DNA of 64,000 nt, from NCBI RefSeq assembly GCF_014189455.1, contig NZ_CP050296.1, forward strand, positions 1,736,001 to 1,800,000, given 5' to 3'. The DNA is from Mesorhizobium huakuii. GTDB lineage: Bacteria > Pseudomonadota > Alphaproteobacteria > Rhizobiales > Rhizobiaceae. Made by a program: the position numbers and the translations under genes. The notes under the pieces are model-generated. The model made no database searches. It was not told the origin of the DNA and saw only the letters and a program-made list of their open reading frames with translations. Positions 55,646 to 64,000 of the stretch are shown one piece after another. Each line of letters starts with the position of its first letter. Position 1 is the stretch's first letter.

Positions 55646-55654
55646 GGCAGGCCC

Positions 55655-56505
55655 TTACCCGCTCTTGTCGCCATCTTCGGGAAAAGGCCGCAGCGGCTTG
55701 CCGGTGTAGGCCCACAGCCATTCGCGCGGCAGCGGCCCCTTGTTGCGCTCACTCTGCTGCGACTGCTCCCAGGCATGTGCCAGGATGCCGACGGAACGCG
55801 ACAGCACGAAGAGCCCGCGCGTCAGCGGCGGCGGGAAGCCGAGTTCGCCATAGATGACCGCCGTGGCGCCGTCGATGTTGAGCGGGATTTTTTTGCCCTT
55901 GCGCCGCGCGACATCGGCCTCGATCCCCTGGGCGATGTCGGCGAACCGTCCATTGACCACGCCGCGCGCGGCAAAATCCCGGGTCAGTTCAAGCAGCGCG
56001 GCGCGCGCGGATCGATTGGGTGAAAGCGGTGACCGAGCCCCGGCACATAACCCTTTTCCTCGGCGAAGAACCGGTCGAGCCGTGCCGAGACCGCCTCATC
56101 CAGCACCATTCCGCCATCGATCGCCACGGCGACATCACCGTAGAAGGACAGCGCCTGCTCGCCGGCGCCGCCATGCACGTCGCCGAGCACGTTGATGGCC
56201 GAAGCCATGGCGCTGTTGATGCCGACGCCACAGGTGGCGGCCATACGGGCAATGGCGATCGACGGTGCCTGCGGGCCATGATCTACGGCCGCACCCAGCG
56301 CTATACCGAGCAAGGCTGCCTGGTCCTCGCTGGGCAGTTCGCCACGCAACATCAGCCAAATCATTGCCGGGAAGCTGACGCGACCGATCAGGTCCTGGAT
56401 TTCATAGCCGCGCAGCCGGATGACGCCGGGGCTCATCTCGATGATGCCGGTCTGCCACCATTCCTCGCCGCGCTCACGGCCTGACTTCTTCTCCGCGCCG
56501 CTCAT
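55655..56505 (-). pseudogene. Citrate-synthase-like / citryl-CoA lyase gene, one-base frameshift
   Basis: The 5' part (MSGAEKKSGRERGEEWWQTG through PGLGHRFHPIDPRAPR) is citrate-synthase-like with GLGHRFHP near the active site. A base is missing near 55996 (CGCGC directly followed by TGCTT, where CGCGCC would keep frame), so translation stops after a few codons. The rest (GVVNGRFADIAQGIEADVAR, then GATAVIYGELGFPPPLTRGL) is intact in the next frame to 55655. Rebuilt, it is about 283 residues, the length of short citryl-CoA lyase-like enzymes. Its start overlaps the CoA-transferase stop by 4 bases, so it belongs to that operon. Base error or decay. Confidence 0.8.
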
Positions 56506-57686
56506 GCCCGGGCCTTTGCTTTGGCGCGTGGCGGCAGGCCGGCGAAAATCTCGTCCATATGCGCGCCGAGCGCCGGCGGCGGCTTCGTCGGCAACGGCGC
56601 CTCACCATCGACCATGAAGCCGCCGCGCAGCACGGTCAGCGGCCTGTCCATGCCGGCAACATCGTCAAAATTCGCCGTCACCTGGCGCGCCAGCACCTGC
56701 GGTTCGGCCAGCACTTGCGGGATCGTCAGCACCCTGCCCGCCGGCACGCCGGCACGGTTGAACGTCTCTTCCCAGACAGCCGCCGAGGCGTCTGCAAGAG
56801 CCTCCTCGATCTCGGCTTTCAGCGCCGTACGGTTGTGCTTGCGTGTCTCGCGCTCAGCGAAGCGCGCGTCCGAGGCGAGCTCCGCCCGCCCAATCAGCCG
56901 GCAAAGCGTTACGAACTGCTCCTGCTTGTTGGCGGCAATGTTGAGCAATCCATCGCCGGTGCGGAAGGCGCCGGAAGGTGCCGCAGTCATGTTCTCATTG
57001 CCCATCGGCTTGGGATCGACTCCTGCCGTCAGGTAGTTCGATACCGGCCAGCCAAGCGCGGAAAGCGTGCATTCGAGCATCGAGACGTCGAGAAAGGCGC
57101 CCTCGCCCGATGTCTTCTGCCTGACCAGCGCCGATGCGATCGCGAACGCACCGACCAGCCCGCCCAGCGTATCGGCAACGGGATAGCCGACGCGCAGCGG
57201 CGCCGTTTCCGGCGTGCCGGTGATGCTCATGATGCCCGACAGGCCCTGGATGATCTGGTCATAGGCGGGATTGTCGCGCATCGGCCCGGTCTGGCCGAAA
57301 CCCGATATGGCGCAATAGACGAGGCCTGGCCGGACCGCCTTCAGCGCTTCATAGCCAATGCCGAGCCGATCCATCACGCCGGGGCGGAAATTCTCCACCA
57401 GCGCATCGGCACTGGCGACCAGGTCGAGGAAGCGCTCGCGATCCGCTTCATTCTTCAGGTCGAGCACCACGGATCGTTTGCCGGCGTTCTGCGCCAGGAA
57501 CGAGGCGCCCATGCCGGCTTGATTGAGCCTTGGCGAGCCGCCGAGCTGGCGCGCCAGGTCGCCGCCTTGCGGTCCCTCGACCTTGATCACATCGGCCCCC
57601 AGCAGCGCCAGCTGATAGGCACAATAGGGCCCGGCCAGAACATTGGTCAGGTCGAGGACGCGGATACCGGAAAGCAGGTCTGTCAT
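56502..57686 (-). CDS. CaiB/BaiF-family CoA transferase
   Basis: A 394-residue class III CoA transferase. RVLDLTNVLAGPYCAYQLAL starts the protein, NAGKRSVVLDLKN and VENFRPGVMDRLGIGYE are the conserved middle. It moves CoA between carboxylic acids. It lies between the citrate-synthase-like gene (4-base overlap) and tctA (15 bases), so it probably activates the acid imported by TctABC. Confidence 0.92.
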   Translation of the reverse strand: MTDLLSGIRVLDLTNVLAGPYCAYQLALLGADVIKVEGPQGGDLARQLGGSPRLNQAGMGASFLAQNAGKRSVVLDLKNEADRERFLDLVASADALVENFRPGVMDRLGIGYEALKAVRPGLVYCAISGFGQTGPMRDNPAYDQIIQGLSGIMSITGTPETAPLRVGYPVADTLGGLVGAFAIASALVRQKTSGEGAFLDVSMLECTLSALGWPVSNYLTAGVDPKPMGNENMTAAPSGAFRTGDGLLNIAANKQEQFVTLCRLIGRAELASDARFAERETRKHNRTALKAEIEEALADASAAVWEETFNRAGVPAGRVLTIPQVLAEPQVLARQVTANFDDVAGMDRPLTVLRGGFMVDGEAPLPTKPPPALGAHMDEIFAGLPPRAKAKARA

Positions 57687-57701
57687 GTCTTCTCAAATCG
57701 G

Positions 57702-59225
57702 TCAGGCATCGCCCGGCACATGCTCCGGTCCGCGCCGCCGGCGATGCTCGATGAAGGCCCAGATATGCGGCCCGACCAGGCCGATGAAGGCGAGCGTCAG
57801 CAGCGTCAGCGACAGCTTGTGCGTATAAAACACCGACCAGTCGCCATTCGAGATGGTCATTGCCCGGCGGAACTGAGTTTCAGCGAGCGGCCCGAGGATC
57901 ATGCCGATGATGACGGGCGCGGTCGGGAAATCGAAGCGCCGCATCAGGAAGCCCGCCGCCCCCAGCAGATAGAGGATGACGAGGTCGATCGGCGACTGCG
58001 AGATGCCATAGGTGCCGACGGTGGCGAACACCAGGATGCCGGCATAGAGCTGCGGCGCCGGTATCTCCAACAGCCGCACCCACAGCCCGATCAGCGGCAG
58101 GTTGAGGATGACGAGGATGACATTGGCGATGAACAGGCTGGCGATCAGGCCCCAGACCAGGTCGGCCTGCGTCGTCAAGAGCAGCGGGCCGGGATTGATG
58201 CCGTAGCTCTGGAACGCCGACAGCATGATCGCCGCCGTCGCCGAGGTCGGCAGGCCGAGCGTCAGCATCGGCACCAGCACGCCGGCTGCGGACGCATTGT
58301 TGGCGGCCTCGGGACCGGCAACGCCCTCGATGGCGCCGACCGTGCCGAATTCCTCCTTATGCTTCGACAGCTTCTTTTCGATGGCGTAGGACAGGAAGGT
58401 CGGGATTTCGGCGCCGCCAGCCGGCATGGCGCCGATCGGGAAGCCGATCGCGGCACCGCGCAGCCAGGCCTTCCATGAGCGGCCCCATTCGGCCGCGGTC
58501 ATGTAGAGCGAACCTTTCAGCGGCACGATCTCGTCCTTGCCGGCATAGCGGCGCGAGGCCATGTAGAGCGTCTCGCCGACCGCGAACAGGCCGACCGCGG
58601 CGATGATGACGTCGACGCCATCGAGCAGTTCGGTCGAGCCGAAGGTGAAGCGCGGCTGGCCGGTCTGCAGATCGACGCCGATCATGCCGATGACGAAGCC
58701 GGCAAACAGGCTGGTGAGCCCGCGCACCGAGGACGAGCCGAGCACGGCCGAAACCGTGATGAAGGCCAGCACCATCAGCGAGAAATACTCGGCCGGGCCG
58801 AAGGCCAGCGCGAACTTGACCACCACCGGCGCCAGAAAAGCGACGCCCAGCGTTCCGATCGTGCCGGCAACGAAGGAGCCGATCGCCGAGGTGGCGAGTG
58901 CGGCACCGCCACGGCCGGACCGCGCCATCTTGTTGCCTTCCAGCGCGGTGACGATGGTGGCGCTTTCGCCCGGCGTGTTGAGCAGGATCGACGTCGTCGA
59001 GCCGCCATACATGGCGCCGTAGTAGATGCCGGCGAATAGGATGAAGGACGCCTCCGGCGCCACCTGATAGGTGATCGGCAGAAGCAAGGCGATGGTCAGT
59101 GCCGGCCCGAGGCCGGGCAGCACGCCTATGGCGGTGCCGAGCGTGGTGCCGAGCAGGCACCACATCAGGTTCATCGGGGTGAAGGCGACTGAGAATCCAT
59201 GGGCGAGATGGCCAAGCGTTTCCAT
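57702..59225 (-). CDS. tctA: Tripartite tricarboxylate transporter, large membrane subunit
   Basis: A 507-residue polytopic protein of the TctA family. [20 protein letters not shown] (about 40-59) and [20 protein letters not shown] (about 75-94) are the family signatures. GGGAGG precedes the ATG at 59225; the frame to 59258 has no such site. Large subunit of secondary uptake for tricarboxylates or similar acids. Confidence 0.93.
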   Translation of the reverse strand: METLGHLAHGFSVAFTPMNLMWCLLGTTLGTAIGVLPGLGPALTIALLLPITYQVAPEASFILFAGIYYGAMYGGSTTSILLNTPGESATIVTALEGNKMARSGRGGAALATSAIGSFVAGTIGTLGVAFLAPVVVKFALAFGPAEYFSLMVLAFITVSAVLGSSSVRGLTSLFAGFVIGMIGVDLQTGQPRFTFGSTELLDGVDVIIAAVGLFAVGETLYMASRRYAGKDEIVPLKGSLYMTAAEWGRSWKAWLRGAAIGFPIGAMPAGGAEIPTFLSYAIEKKLSKHKEEFGTVGAIEGVAGPEAANNASAAGVLVPMLTLGLPTSATAAIMLSAFQSYGINPGPLLLTTQADLVWGLIASLFIANVILVILNLPLIGLWVRLLEIPAPQLYAGILVFATVGTYGISQSPIDLVILYLLGAAGFLMRRFDFPTAPVIIGMILGPLAETQFRRAMTISNGDWSVFYTHKLSLTLLTLAFIGLVGPHIWAFIEHRRRRGPEHVPGDA

Positions 59226-59229
59226 GGCG

Positions 59230-59766
59230 TCAGCCTCCCAGAGCGCCGATGATCGCATCGATCACCGAGTTCAGCTGGTTCTCGATGAAACCGGCACCGA
59301 TGTTGACGCCGAGCGCCCTGGCGAAGCCGAAATAGGCGGCCAGCGCCAGGATGAGACCGGTGAGCGCGTCACGCAGCGTATGCTTGCTGCCGAAGCCGTA
59401 GCAGACGAGAACGAACATGATGACCGATGCCGCCGTGAAGCCGAGAGGCCGGATGAGCAGCAGGTTGGCGATCAGGCCGATGACAACGAAGCCCATCGCC
59501 TTCCAATCGGTCGGCGTTTCCTTTTCCTCCTCCGGCTGCCAGCCGCCGCGAAGTGCTGCGAGGATGAGCAGCAGGGAAAGCACCATCAGGCCGACCATGG
59601 TGAGATAGGGAAAGACGGTCGGGCCTACCTTGGAATAGAGCGGCGACACCGGAATCGCCAGCGTCTGCCAAGCCACGGCGCCGGCACAGGCCAGAAGGCC
59701 GATGCCAACAAGCAATTCCGGCACGGCAAGGCGCGAGGGCGCCGCCGGCTGGTTGATGGTGCTCAT
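59230..59766 (-). CDS. tctB: Tripartite tricarboxylate transporter, small membrane subunit
   Basis: A 178-residue protein with four membrane helices ([19 protein letters not shown], and further near 60, 100 and 130), the TctB arrangement. GGGGGAGGG precedes the ATG at 59766. The stop lies 4 bases before tctA. Confidence 0.88.
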   Translation of the reverse strand: MSTINQPAAPSRLAVPELLVGIGLLACAGAVAWQTLAIPVSPLYSKVGPTVFPYLTMVGLMVLSLLLILAALRGGWQPEEEKETPTDWKAMGFVVIGLIANLLLIRPLGFTAASVIMFVLVCYGFGSKHTLRDALTGLILALAAYFGFARALGVNIGAGFIENQLNSVIDAIIGALGG

Positions 59767-59869
59767 GAATGTCCCTCCCCCGGTAGTTGGCCAAGACAGC
59801 CGGCAGCCGCTGCCGGCTTCACGTACCTTCACTCATTGGCCGACCGCACTCTCTCCTGCGATCGGCTGG

Positions 59870-59902
59870 AATAGAAAAATGAGGGACGGCTCGCGCCGTC
59901 CC
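59870..59902 (-). terminator. Intrinsic terminator after tctC
   Basis: On the minus strand GGGACGGC and GCCGTCCC form a stem around GCGA, followed by TCATTTTTC. It sits between tctC and tctB, so it probably raises the level of the binding protein above the membrane subunits. Confidence 0.75.
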
Positions 59903-59912
59903 CCTGGGGAAA

Positions 59913-60887
59913 TCAGGCGAGGCCGAGGTCCTTGAGGATGGCTTCGATGCGCGCCGAATCCTCGGCGACGAATTTCGCATAGTCGTCGCCGGTGAGCAGG
60001 ATGGGCGTCCAGCTGCGGTTCTTGCACTCCGTGGCCCAGGCATCGCTCTTGGCCATGGTCTCGACCAGCGTGATCATCGCCGCCTTGTCGGCGTCGGACA
60101 CGCCGGGAGGCGCGAAAACGCCGCGCCAGTTGAACAGTTCGACATCGATGCCGGCTTCCTTCAGCGTCGGCGCGTCGATGCCGTCCTGGCGCTTGTCGGC
60201 CGAGATGGCGAGCAGCCTCAGAGCGCCCGCCTTGATCTGCTCGGAGAATTCGCCAAAGCCGGAAATGCCGGCCGCCACCTGGTTGCCGAGCAGCGCCGAC
60301 AAGGCCTCGCCGCCGCCGGCGAACGGCACATAGGAAAGACTGGTCGCCGGAACACCGACCGTCTTGGCGATCAGGCCGAACAGGATGTGGTCGGAGCCAC
60401 CGGCGGAACCGCCGGCCACCGGAACCTTGGTCGGATCGGCCTTGAGCGCCGCGACGAAATCGGCGGCGGTCTTGAATGGCGATTCCGCCGGCACCACCAG
60501 GGCCTCGAATTCGCCGGTGAGACGGGCGATCGGCGTGACCTGCGTCAGATTGTTGGCGGCCTTGTTGGCGATGATGGCGCCGACCATGACCATGCCGGCG
60601 ACCATCAGCGAATTGCCCTTGCCGTTCCACTGGCTGATGAACTGTGGCAGCCCGACCGTGCCGGCGCCGCCGACATTGGTGATCTGCGAGCCGGAGATGA
60701 GCTTCTCTGCGCGCAGCACCTGATCCATCGTGCGCCCTGTCTGGTCCCACCCGCCGCCGGGTGCCGCCGGCACGAAAATCTGGATCTGCGGTGCGCCTTC
60801 AGCGAAAGCGGGCGTGAGATGAAGTCCTGCAAGGCCGGCAGCACCTGCCGCCGCCGTGCTCATCAAAAATCTGCGTCTGTTCAGCAT
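59913..60887 (-). CDS. tctC: Tripartite tricarboxylate transporter, binding protein
   Basis: A 324-residue periplasmic binding protein. The start MLNRRRFLMSTAAAGAAGLA is a Tat-type signal peptide (RRRFLM). The mature part has the TctC pattern VPAAPGGGWDQTGRTM and VPVAGGSAGGSDHILFG. GGAGG precedes the ATG at 60887. It is the first gene of the tctCBA-CoA transferase run and divergent from the IclR regulator. Confidence 0.92.
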   Translation of the reverse strand: MLNRRRFLMSTAAAGAAGLAGLHLTPAFAEGAPQIQIFVPAAPGGGWDQTGRTMDQVLRAEKLISGSQITNVGGAGTVGLPQFISQWNGKGNSLMVAGMVMVGAIIANKAANNLTQVTPIARLTGEFEALVVPAESPFKTAADFVAALKADPTKVPVAGGSAGGSDHILFGLIAKTVGVPATSLSYVPFAGGGEALSALLGNQVAAGISGFGEFSEQIKAGALRLLAISADKRQDGIDAPTLKEAGIDVELFNWRGVFAPPGVSDADKAAMITLVETMAKSDAWATECKNRSWTPILLTGDDYAKFVAEDSARIEAILKDLGLA

Positions 60888-61000
60888 GGGATTCCTCCAG
60901 ATCACGACACCTCCTCCGGTGCCTGCCAAACGCGCCTGCATTCACAGACCCGTGATCGAGTTCAAGCAGATGTTACTGAGTTCTGTCAACGGGAACGATA

Positions 61001-61015
61001 TTCTGCTGGACAGAA
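61001..61015. promoter_or_regulatory. Putative operator between tctC and the iclR-family gene
   Basis: TTCTG-CTGGA-CAGAA is a palindrome in the divergent promoter region, with a further TTCTGTC/GACAGAA pair from 60981 to 61015. A natural site for the IclR regulator, by position only. Confidence 0.35.
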
Positions 61016-61071
61016 CGGTCCAGTGGCCGACAGAGTGGCTCCGCTCGGGCTTCTCCGAACTGGGAACCGCG

Positions 61072-61842
61072 ATGGACCTACCAAGCAGATCGACTGATGC
61101 GGAAAGCCGGCGCGCCTCGGCCGAAGGTGTTGCGGCACTTGATCGGGCGATTGCCATCCTCGATGCCTTCACCGCGACCGATCGCTCGCTCAGCCTGGCC
61201 GAAATCGCGGCGCGTACCGGCCTCTACAAGAGCACGATCCTGCGGCTGGCGAATTCGCTGCTGCGCGGGCAGCTGCTCGAGCGCCTCGACGATGGGCGTT
61301 ACCGCGTCGGGCCGGCCACCTTTCGGCTGGGCGCGCTCTATCAGCGTTCGGTCGTGGCGGTCGACATCCTGTTGCCGATCATGCGCGATCTTTCCGAGCG
61401 AAGCTGGGAAAGCGTTGCGTTCTATGTCCGCTCGGGCGACGTCCGCACCTGCCTCTATCGCGTCGAATCCAAGCATCCGATCCGCTATACCATTCGCGAG
61501 GGCGACGTACTGCCCTTGCTGGTCGGCTCGGGCGGGCGCGTGCTTGCGGCGTTTTCCGGCCAGATGGGTGAACCCTACGAGACCATCCGCAGGACTTGCA
61601 ACTGCCTCGCCGTCGGCGACCGCGATCCCGAGACGGCGGGCATCTCGGCGCCGGTGTTCGGACCGGGACGCATCCTGCTCGGCGCCTTGACGCTGGCTGG
61701 CCCGAGCACGCGCGTCGATGCCGCCTTCCTTCAGCGCATGAAACGTCCGCTGCTCGAGGCGGCGGCTCGCGCGACCCGCGCCTTCGGTGAGGATGCCTCC
61801 ATGCTCGAACAGGCAAGTCTTGCGGCGGAAGCTCTGCCCTAG
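61072..61842 (+). CDS. IclR-family transcriptional regulator
   Basis: A 256-residue regulator with an N-terminal winged helix (LDRAIAILDAFTATDRSLSL then AEIAARTGLYKSTILRL) and a GAF-like effector domain (LPLLVGSGGRVLAAFSG). The ATG at 61072 was chosen because the family starts there; a longer frame runs to 60856 through tctC. Divergent from tctC, so it probably controls the transporter operon. Confidence 0.9.
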   Translation: MDLPSRSTDAESRRASAEGVAALDRAIAILDAFTATDRSLSLAEIAARTGLYKSTILRLANSLLRGQLLERLDDGRYRVGPATFRLGALYQRSVVAVDILLPIMRDLSERSWESVAFYVRSGDVRTCLYRVESKHPIRYTIREGDVLPLLVGSGGRVLAAFSGQMGEPYETIRRTCNCLAVGDRDPETAGISAPVFGPGRILLGALTLAGPSTRVDAAFLQRMKRPLLEAAARATRAFGEDASMLEQASLAAEALP

Positions 61843-62114
61843 CTCCGGCGGTTGCGACCTGCAAGAGGACCGATAAGCTTCGAATACAAACTGATTCAAC
61901 TTTAAGCAGTCACTTGACGTTGCGTAATATTCGACTGCCCACGTCAAGAAAAGGCTTCATAGAGAACGGAACTATTTATTTGCTGTTAAGCCCGGCGTGA
62001 TAACCCGATTGCTGTCGCCATTTGAGCGACATGAGGGAAGAACAGCGTCTTAAACCGACGGGTTTAACAGTCGGACAGACGCGCTGACAGGATCATGGCC
62101 CGTCCGTGAATTCG

Positions 62115-64000
62115 ATGAAGCTGTCATCGAGGAACGCCAACCCCCGTCTTCTCGGGCTCGTCTGGCCGTTCATCGCCGTCGTCCTCATCCAGGCGCTGGT
62201 CGCCAGCCTCAGCCTCTACACGCTTTCGGCGGTACGCGCCTATGTCGGCGGCGAAAGCCAGTGGTCCAAGGGGCAAAAGCACGCCATCTATTTCCTCAGC
62301 CTCTATGCCGACACCGGCAATGAGGAGTTCTTCGGTGAGTATCGCGAAGCGATCGCCGTTCCGCTGGCCGACCGCTCGGCCCGCTTGGCGCTCGAGCAGC
62401 CCGACCCCGATACAGAGGCGGCGCGCGCAGGCTTTCTGCAGGGCAGAAACCACCCGGACGACGTAACCGGGATGATCTGGCTGTTCCAGAATTTCCGCGG
62501 CTTCATCTATCTCGACACCGCTATCCGGCACTGGACCGCCGCCGACGCGATGATCCTCGCCATCCAGCAGCTCGGCGACGCGATGCACGCGACGTTGAGC
62601 AAGGGGCAGGCGTCACCGGCTGAGATCAACGCCTGGAAGACGGATATCCATCAGCTAGACCGTCAGATCAGTCCGCTTTCCAAGGCTTTCTCGGACAGTC
62701 TCGGCGAGGGATCGCGCTTCATCAAGCTGCTGCTTACCCTTGCCAATCTGGTCACCGCAGCCTTGCTGATCCTGCTCGCCGTCTGGCGCACGCGCAAACT
62801 CCTGGAACAGCGCCAGGCCTTCCAGCTGGCGCTCAATGCCGAGCGCGAGCGCGCCCAGGTCACGCTGGCTTCGATCGGCCAGGCCGTCATCAGCACAGGC
62901 CGTGACGGGCGGCTGGACTACATGAACGCGGTTGCCGAGAAACTGCTGGCCTGCCCGTTCGGCACTGCCAGGGGCAAACCGATCGCATCGCTCTTTCGCC
63001 TCGTCGACAAAGACACCAGCGTTGAAGAAACGCAGCTGGTCGATCGTCTCCTGGCCGGCGAACCGCGCCGTTCCAGCGCCCGTCCGCAATTGCTGCAGCG
63101 GCCGGACGGCTCTGTTGTTCCTGTCGCGCTGACCGGCGCACCGCTGCTGGTTTCCGGTGAGGTCGTCGGCGCGGTGCTCGCCTTCCACGACATGACGCGC
63201 GAAGAGGACTATATCGAGCGGCTTTCATGGCAGGCTTCGCATGACGCGTTGACCGGGCTCGCCAACCGGCGCGATTTCGAAAGCCGGCTGGAAAGGACGA
63301 TCGTCGAATTGCAGGGCCAGCCCCGGCAGCATGCCTTGATGTATCTCGATCTCGACCAGTTCAAGCTGGTCAACGATACCTGCGGCCATGCCGCTGGTGA
63401 CCAATTGCTGCGCCAGATCTCCGCGCTGCTGACCCACGAATTGCGGCCGGGCGACGTGCTGGCCAGGCTGGGCGGCGACGAATTCGGTGTGCTGCTCGTG
63501 GACAGTGACTGCGAAACCGCCGCCGACACCGCCGAACGGCTGCGCACAGCCGTGCAGGACCTGCATTTCGCCTGGGATAACAGGCCTTTCAACACCAGTG
63601 TCAGCATCGGCATGGTACAGATCGCCGATGCGCACGTGACAATCGAGGAGACGCTGCGTGCCGCCGATGTCGCCTGCTATATGGCCAAGGAGAAAGGCCG
63701 CAACCGGGTCCAGATCCACAGCGATGGCGACATGGCTTTGCGCCAGCGTTTCGGCGAGATGGCCTGGGTGCAGCGCCTGCACGCCGCGCTTGAGCAAAAC
63801 CGCTTCAGGCTGCATGCCCAGGAAATCTGGCCACTCAACGACGACGCCGCCGAGGCGGGAGCGCATATCGAAATCCTGTTGCGGCTGACCGACGAAGACG
63901 GCAGCTTCGTCACCCCGCAAAGCTTCATTCCCGCGGCCGAGCGCTACGGCCTGATGCCGTCGATCGACCGCTGGGTGGTGCGTAACACCTTCCGCATCCT
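62115..64000 (+). CDS. GGDEF/EAL signalling protein, C-terminus outside the window
   Basis: At least 628 residues, cut by the window end. Membrane helix near 13-35, periplasmic domain to about 200, second helix about 205-225 (LLLTLANLVTAALLILLAVW), a PAS-like domain about 245-365, GGDEF with ARLGGDEFG near 453-461, and the start of EAL. The EAL opening reads IEILLRLTDEDG, Ile for Ala, a variant seen in active members. Start at 62115 is the best guess; GTG at 62106 is in frame. Makes or breaks cyclic di-GMP in response to an envelope signal. Confidence 0.88.
   Translation, partial: MKLSSRNANPRLLGLVWPFIAVVLIQALVASLSLYTLSAVRAYVGGESQWSKGQKHAIYFLSLYADTGNEEFFGEYREAIAVPLADRSARLALEQPDPDTEAARAGFLQGRNHPDDVTGMIWLFQNFRGFIYLDTAIRHWTAADAMILAIQQLGDAMHATLSKGQASPAEINAWKTDIHQLDRQISPLSKAFSDSLGEGSRFIKLLLTLANLVTAALLILLAVWRTRKLLEQRQAFQLALNAERERAQVTLASIGQAVISTGRDGRLDYMNAVAEKLLACPFGTARGKPIASLFRLVDKDTSVEETQLVDRLLAGEPRRSSARPQLLQRPDGSVVPVALTGAPLLVSGEVVGAVLAFHDMTREEDYIERLSWQASHDALTGLANRRDFESRLERTIVELQGQPRQHALMYLDLDQFKLVNDTCGHAAGDQLLRQISALLTHELRPGDVLARLGGDEFGVLLVDSDCETAADTAERLRTAVQDLHFAWDNRPFNTSVSIGMVQIADAHVTIEETLRAADVACYMAKEKGRNRVQIHSDGDMALRQRFGEMAWVQRLHAALEQNRFRLHAQEIWPLNDDAAEAGAHIEILLRLTDEDGSFVTPQSFIPAAERYGLMPSIDRWVVRNTFRI

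Noticed and set aside
60856..61842. Long form of the IclR regulator
   Set aside because: The first 72 residues are antisense to tctC and its promoter; the family starts at 61072.
62050..62067. TTAAACC/GGTTTAA hairpin before the GGDEF/EAL gene
   Set aside because: A short hairpin with no T-run or clear link to the promoter; too little to call.

Overview
The window is a high-GC alphaproteobacterial chromosome segment, most like a rhizobial genome (Hyphomicrobiales, probably Mesorhizobium or a close relative). The signs are soxBDAG-type sarcosine oxidase, Kdp with KdpDE, several small proteins typical of rhizobia (DUF982, DUF6894-like, DUF992), an IalB-family protein, Mesorhizobium-style CoaBC and UbiB neighbourhoods, and a palindromic intergenic repeat of the kind scattered through rhizobial chromosomes. 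Genes are dense, many with ATGA start/stop overlaps. I saw no CRISPR array, rRNA, transposase or prophage. The one RNA gene is tRNA-Ser(GGA).

Layout. (a) 0-5.9 kb: an acyl-CoA cluster (quinone-oxidoreductase-type dehydrogenase, ACAD11-like acyl-CoA dehydrogenase, two SDRs, MaoC hydratase, ACAD10/11-like phosphotransferase) and a TetR regulator. Three copies of a CGTAC-N2-GTACG palindrome precede a small secreted protein. (b) 5.9-8.1 kb: Gfo/Idh and ThuA-like genes and a small acidic protein. (c) 8.2-13.4 kb: soxG, soxA, soxD, soxB, with soxB carrying a one-base frameshift. (d) 13.5-19.7 kb: small membrane protein, SDR, SET-domain protein, rpsU, TPR lipoprotein, two DUF992 paralogues, MFS exporter. 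(e) 19.7-28 kb: kdp potassium uptake (26-aa ORF, kdpF, kdpA, an extra small membrane ORF, kdpB, kdpC, kdpD, kdpE). (f) 28.2-30.8 kb: YciE-like DUF892 protein, Crp/Fnr regulator, small rhizobial proteins. (g) 31.2-34.2 kb: a lower-GC two-gene unit, a metzincin followed by a papain/lipase fusion, close to tRNA-Ser. (h) 35.3-39.7 kb: a frameshifted membrane protein, msrA, a BMP-type binding protein with a structured leader, GNAT, anti-sigma-like and SlyX genes. (i) 39.8-49.5 kb: nucleoside ABC transporter, cdd, purine nucleoside phosphorylase, deoA, an aspartic protease, upp and add, forming a nucleoside uptake and salvage block. An AT-rich GIY-YIG/DUF4357 gene sits inside the transporter operon. 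(j) 49.6-55.6 kb: ubiE, ubiB, a coaBC with an extra N-terminal ribbon-helix-helix domain, ialB, an autotransporter relic, NUDIX. (k) 55.7-61.8 kb: citrate-synthase-like gene (frameshifted), CaiB-type CoA transferase, tctA, tctB, tctC and a divergent IclR regulator, which looks like a carboxylate uptake and CoA-activation module. (l) 62.1-64 kb: the start of a GGDEF/EAL protein that runs off the window.

Four genes are interrupted by apparent single-base changes (soxB, the membrane protein near 35.3 kb, a GNAT C-terminus, the citrate-synthase-like gene). These are either recent decay or base-level assembly errors, and read data would decide. The most unusual items are the GIY-YIG gene inside the nucleoside transporter operon, the papain/lipase plus metzincin pair, the RHH-CoaBC fusion with an inverted repeat next to its start codon, the extra small Kdp ORF, and a terminator hairpin that ends at the Shine-Dalgarno of the second DUF992 gene.
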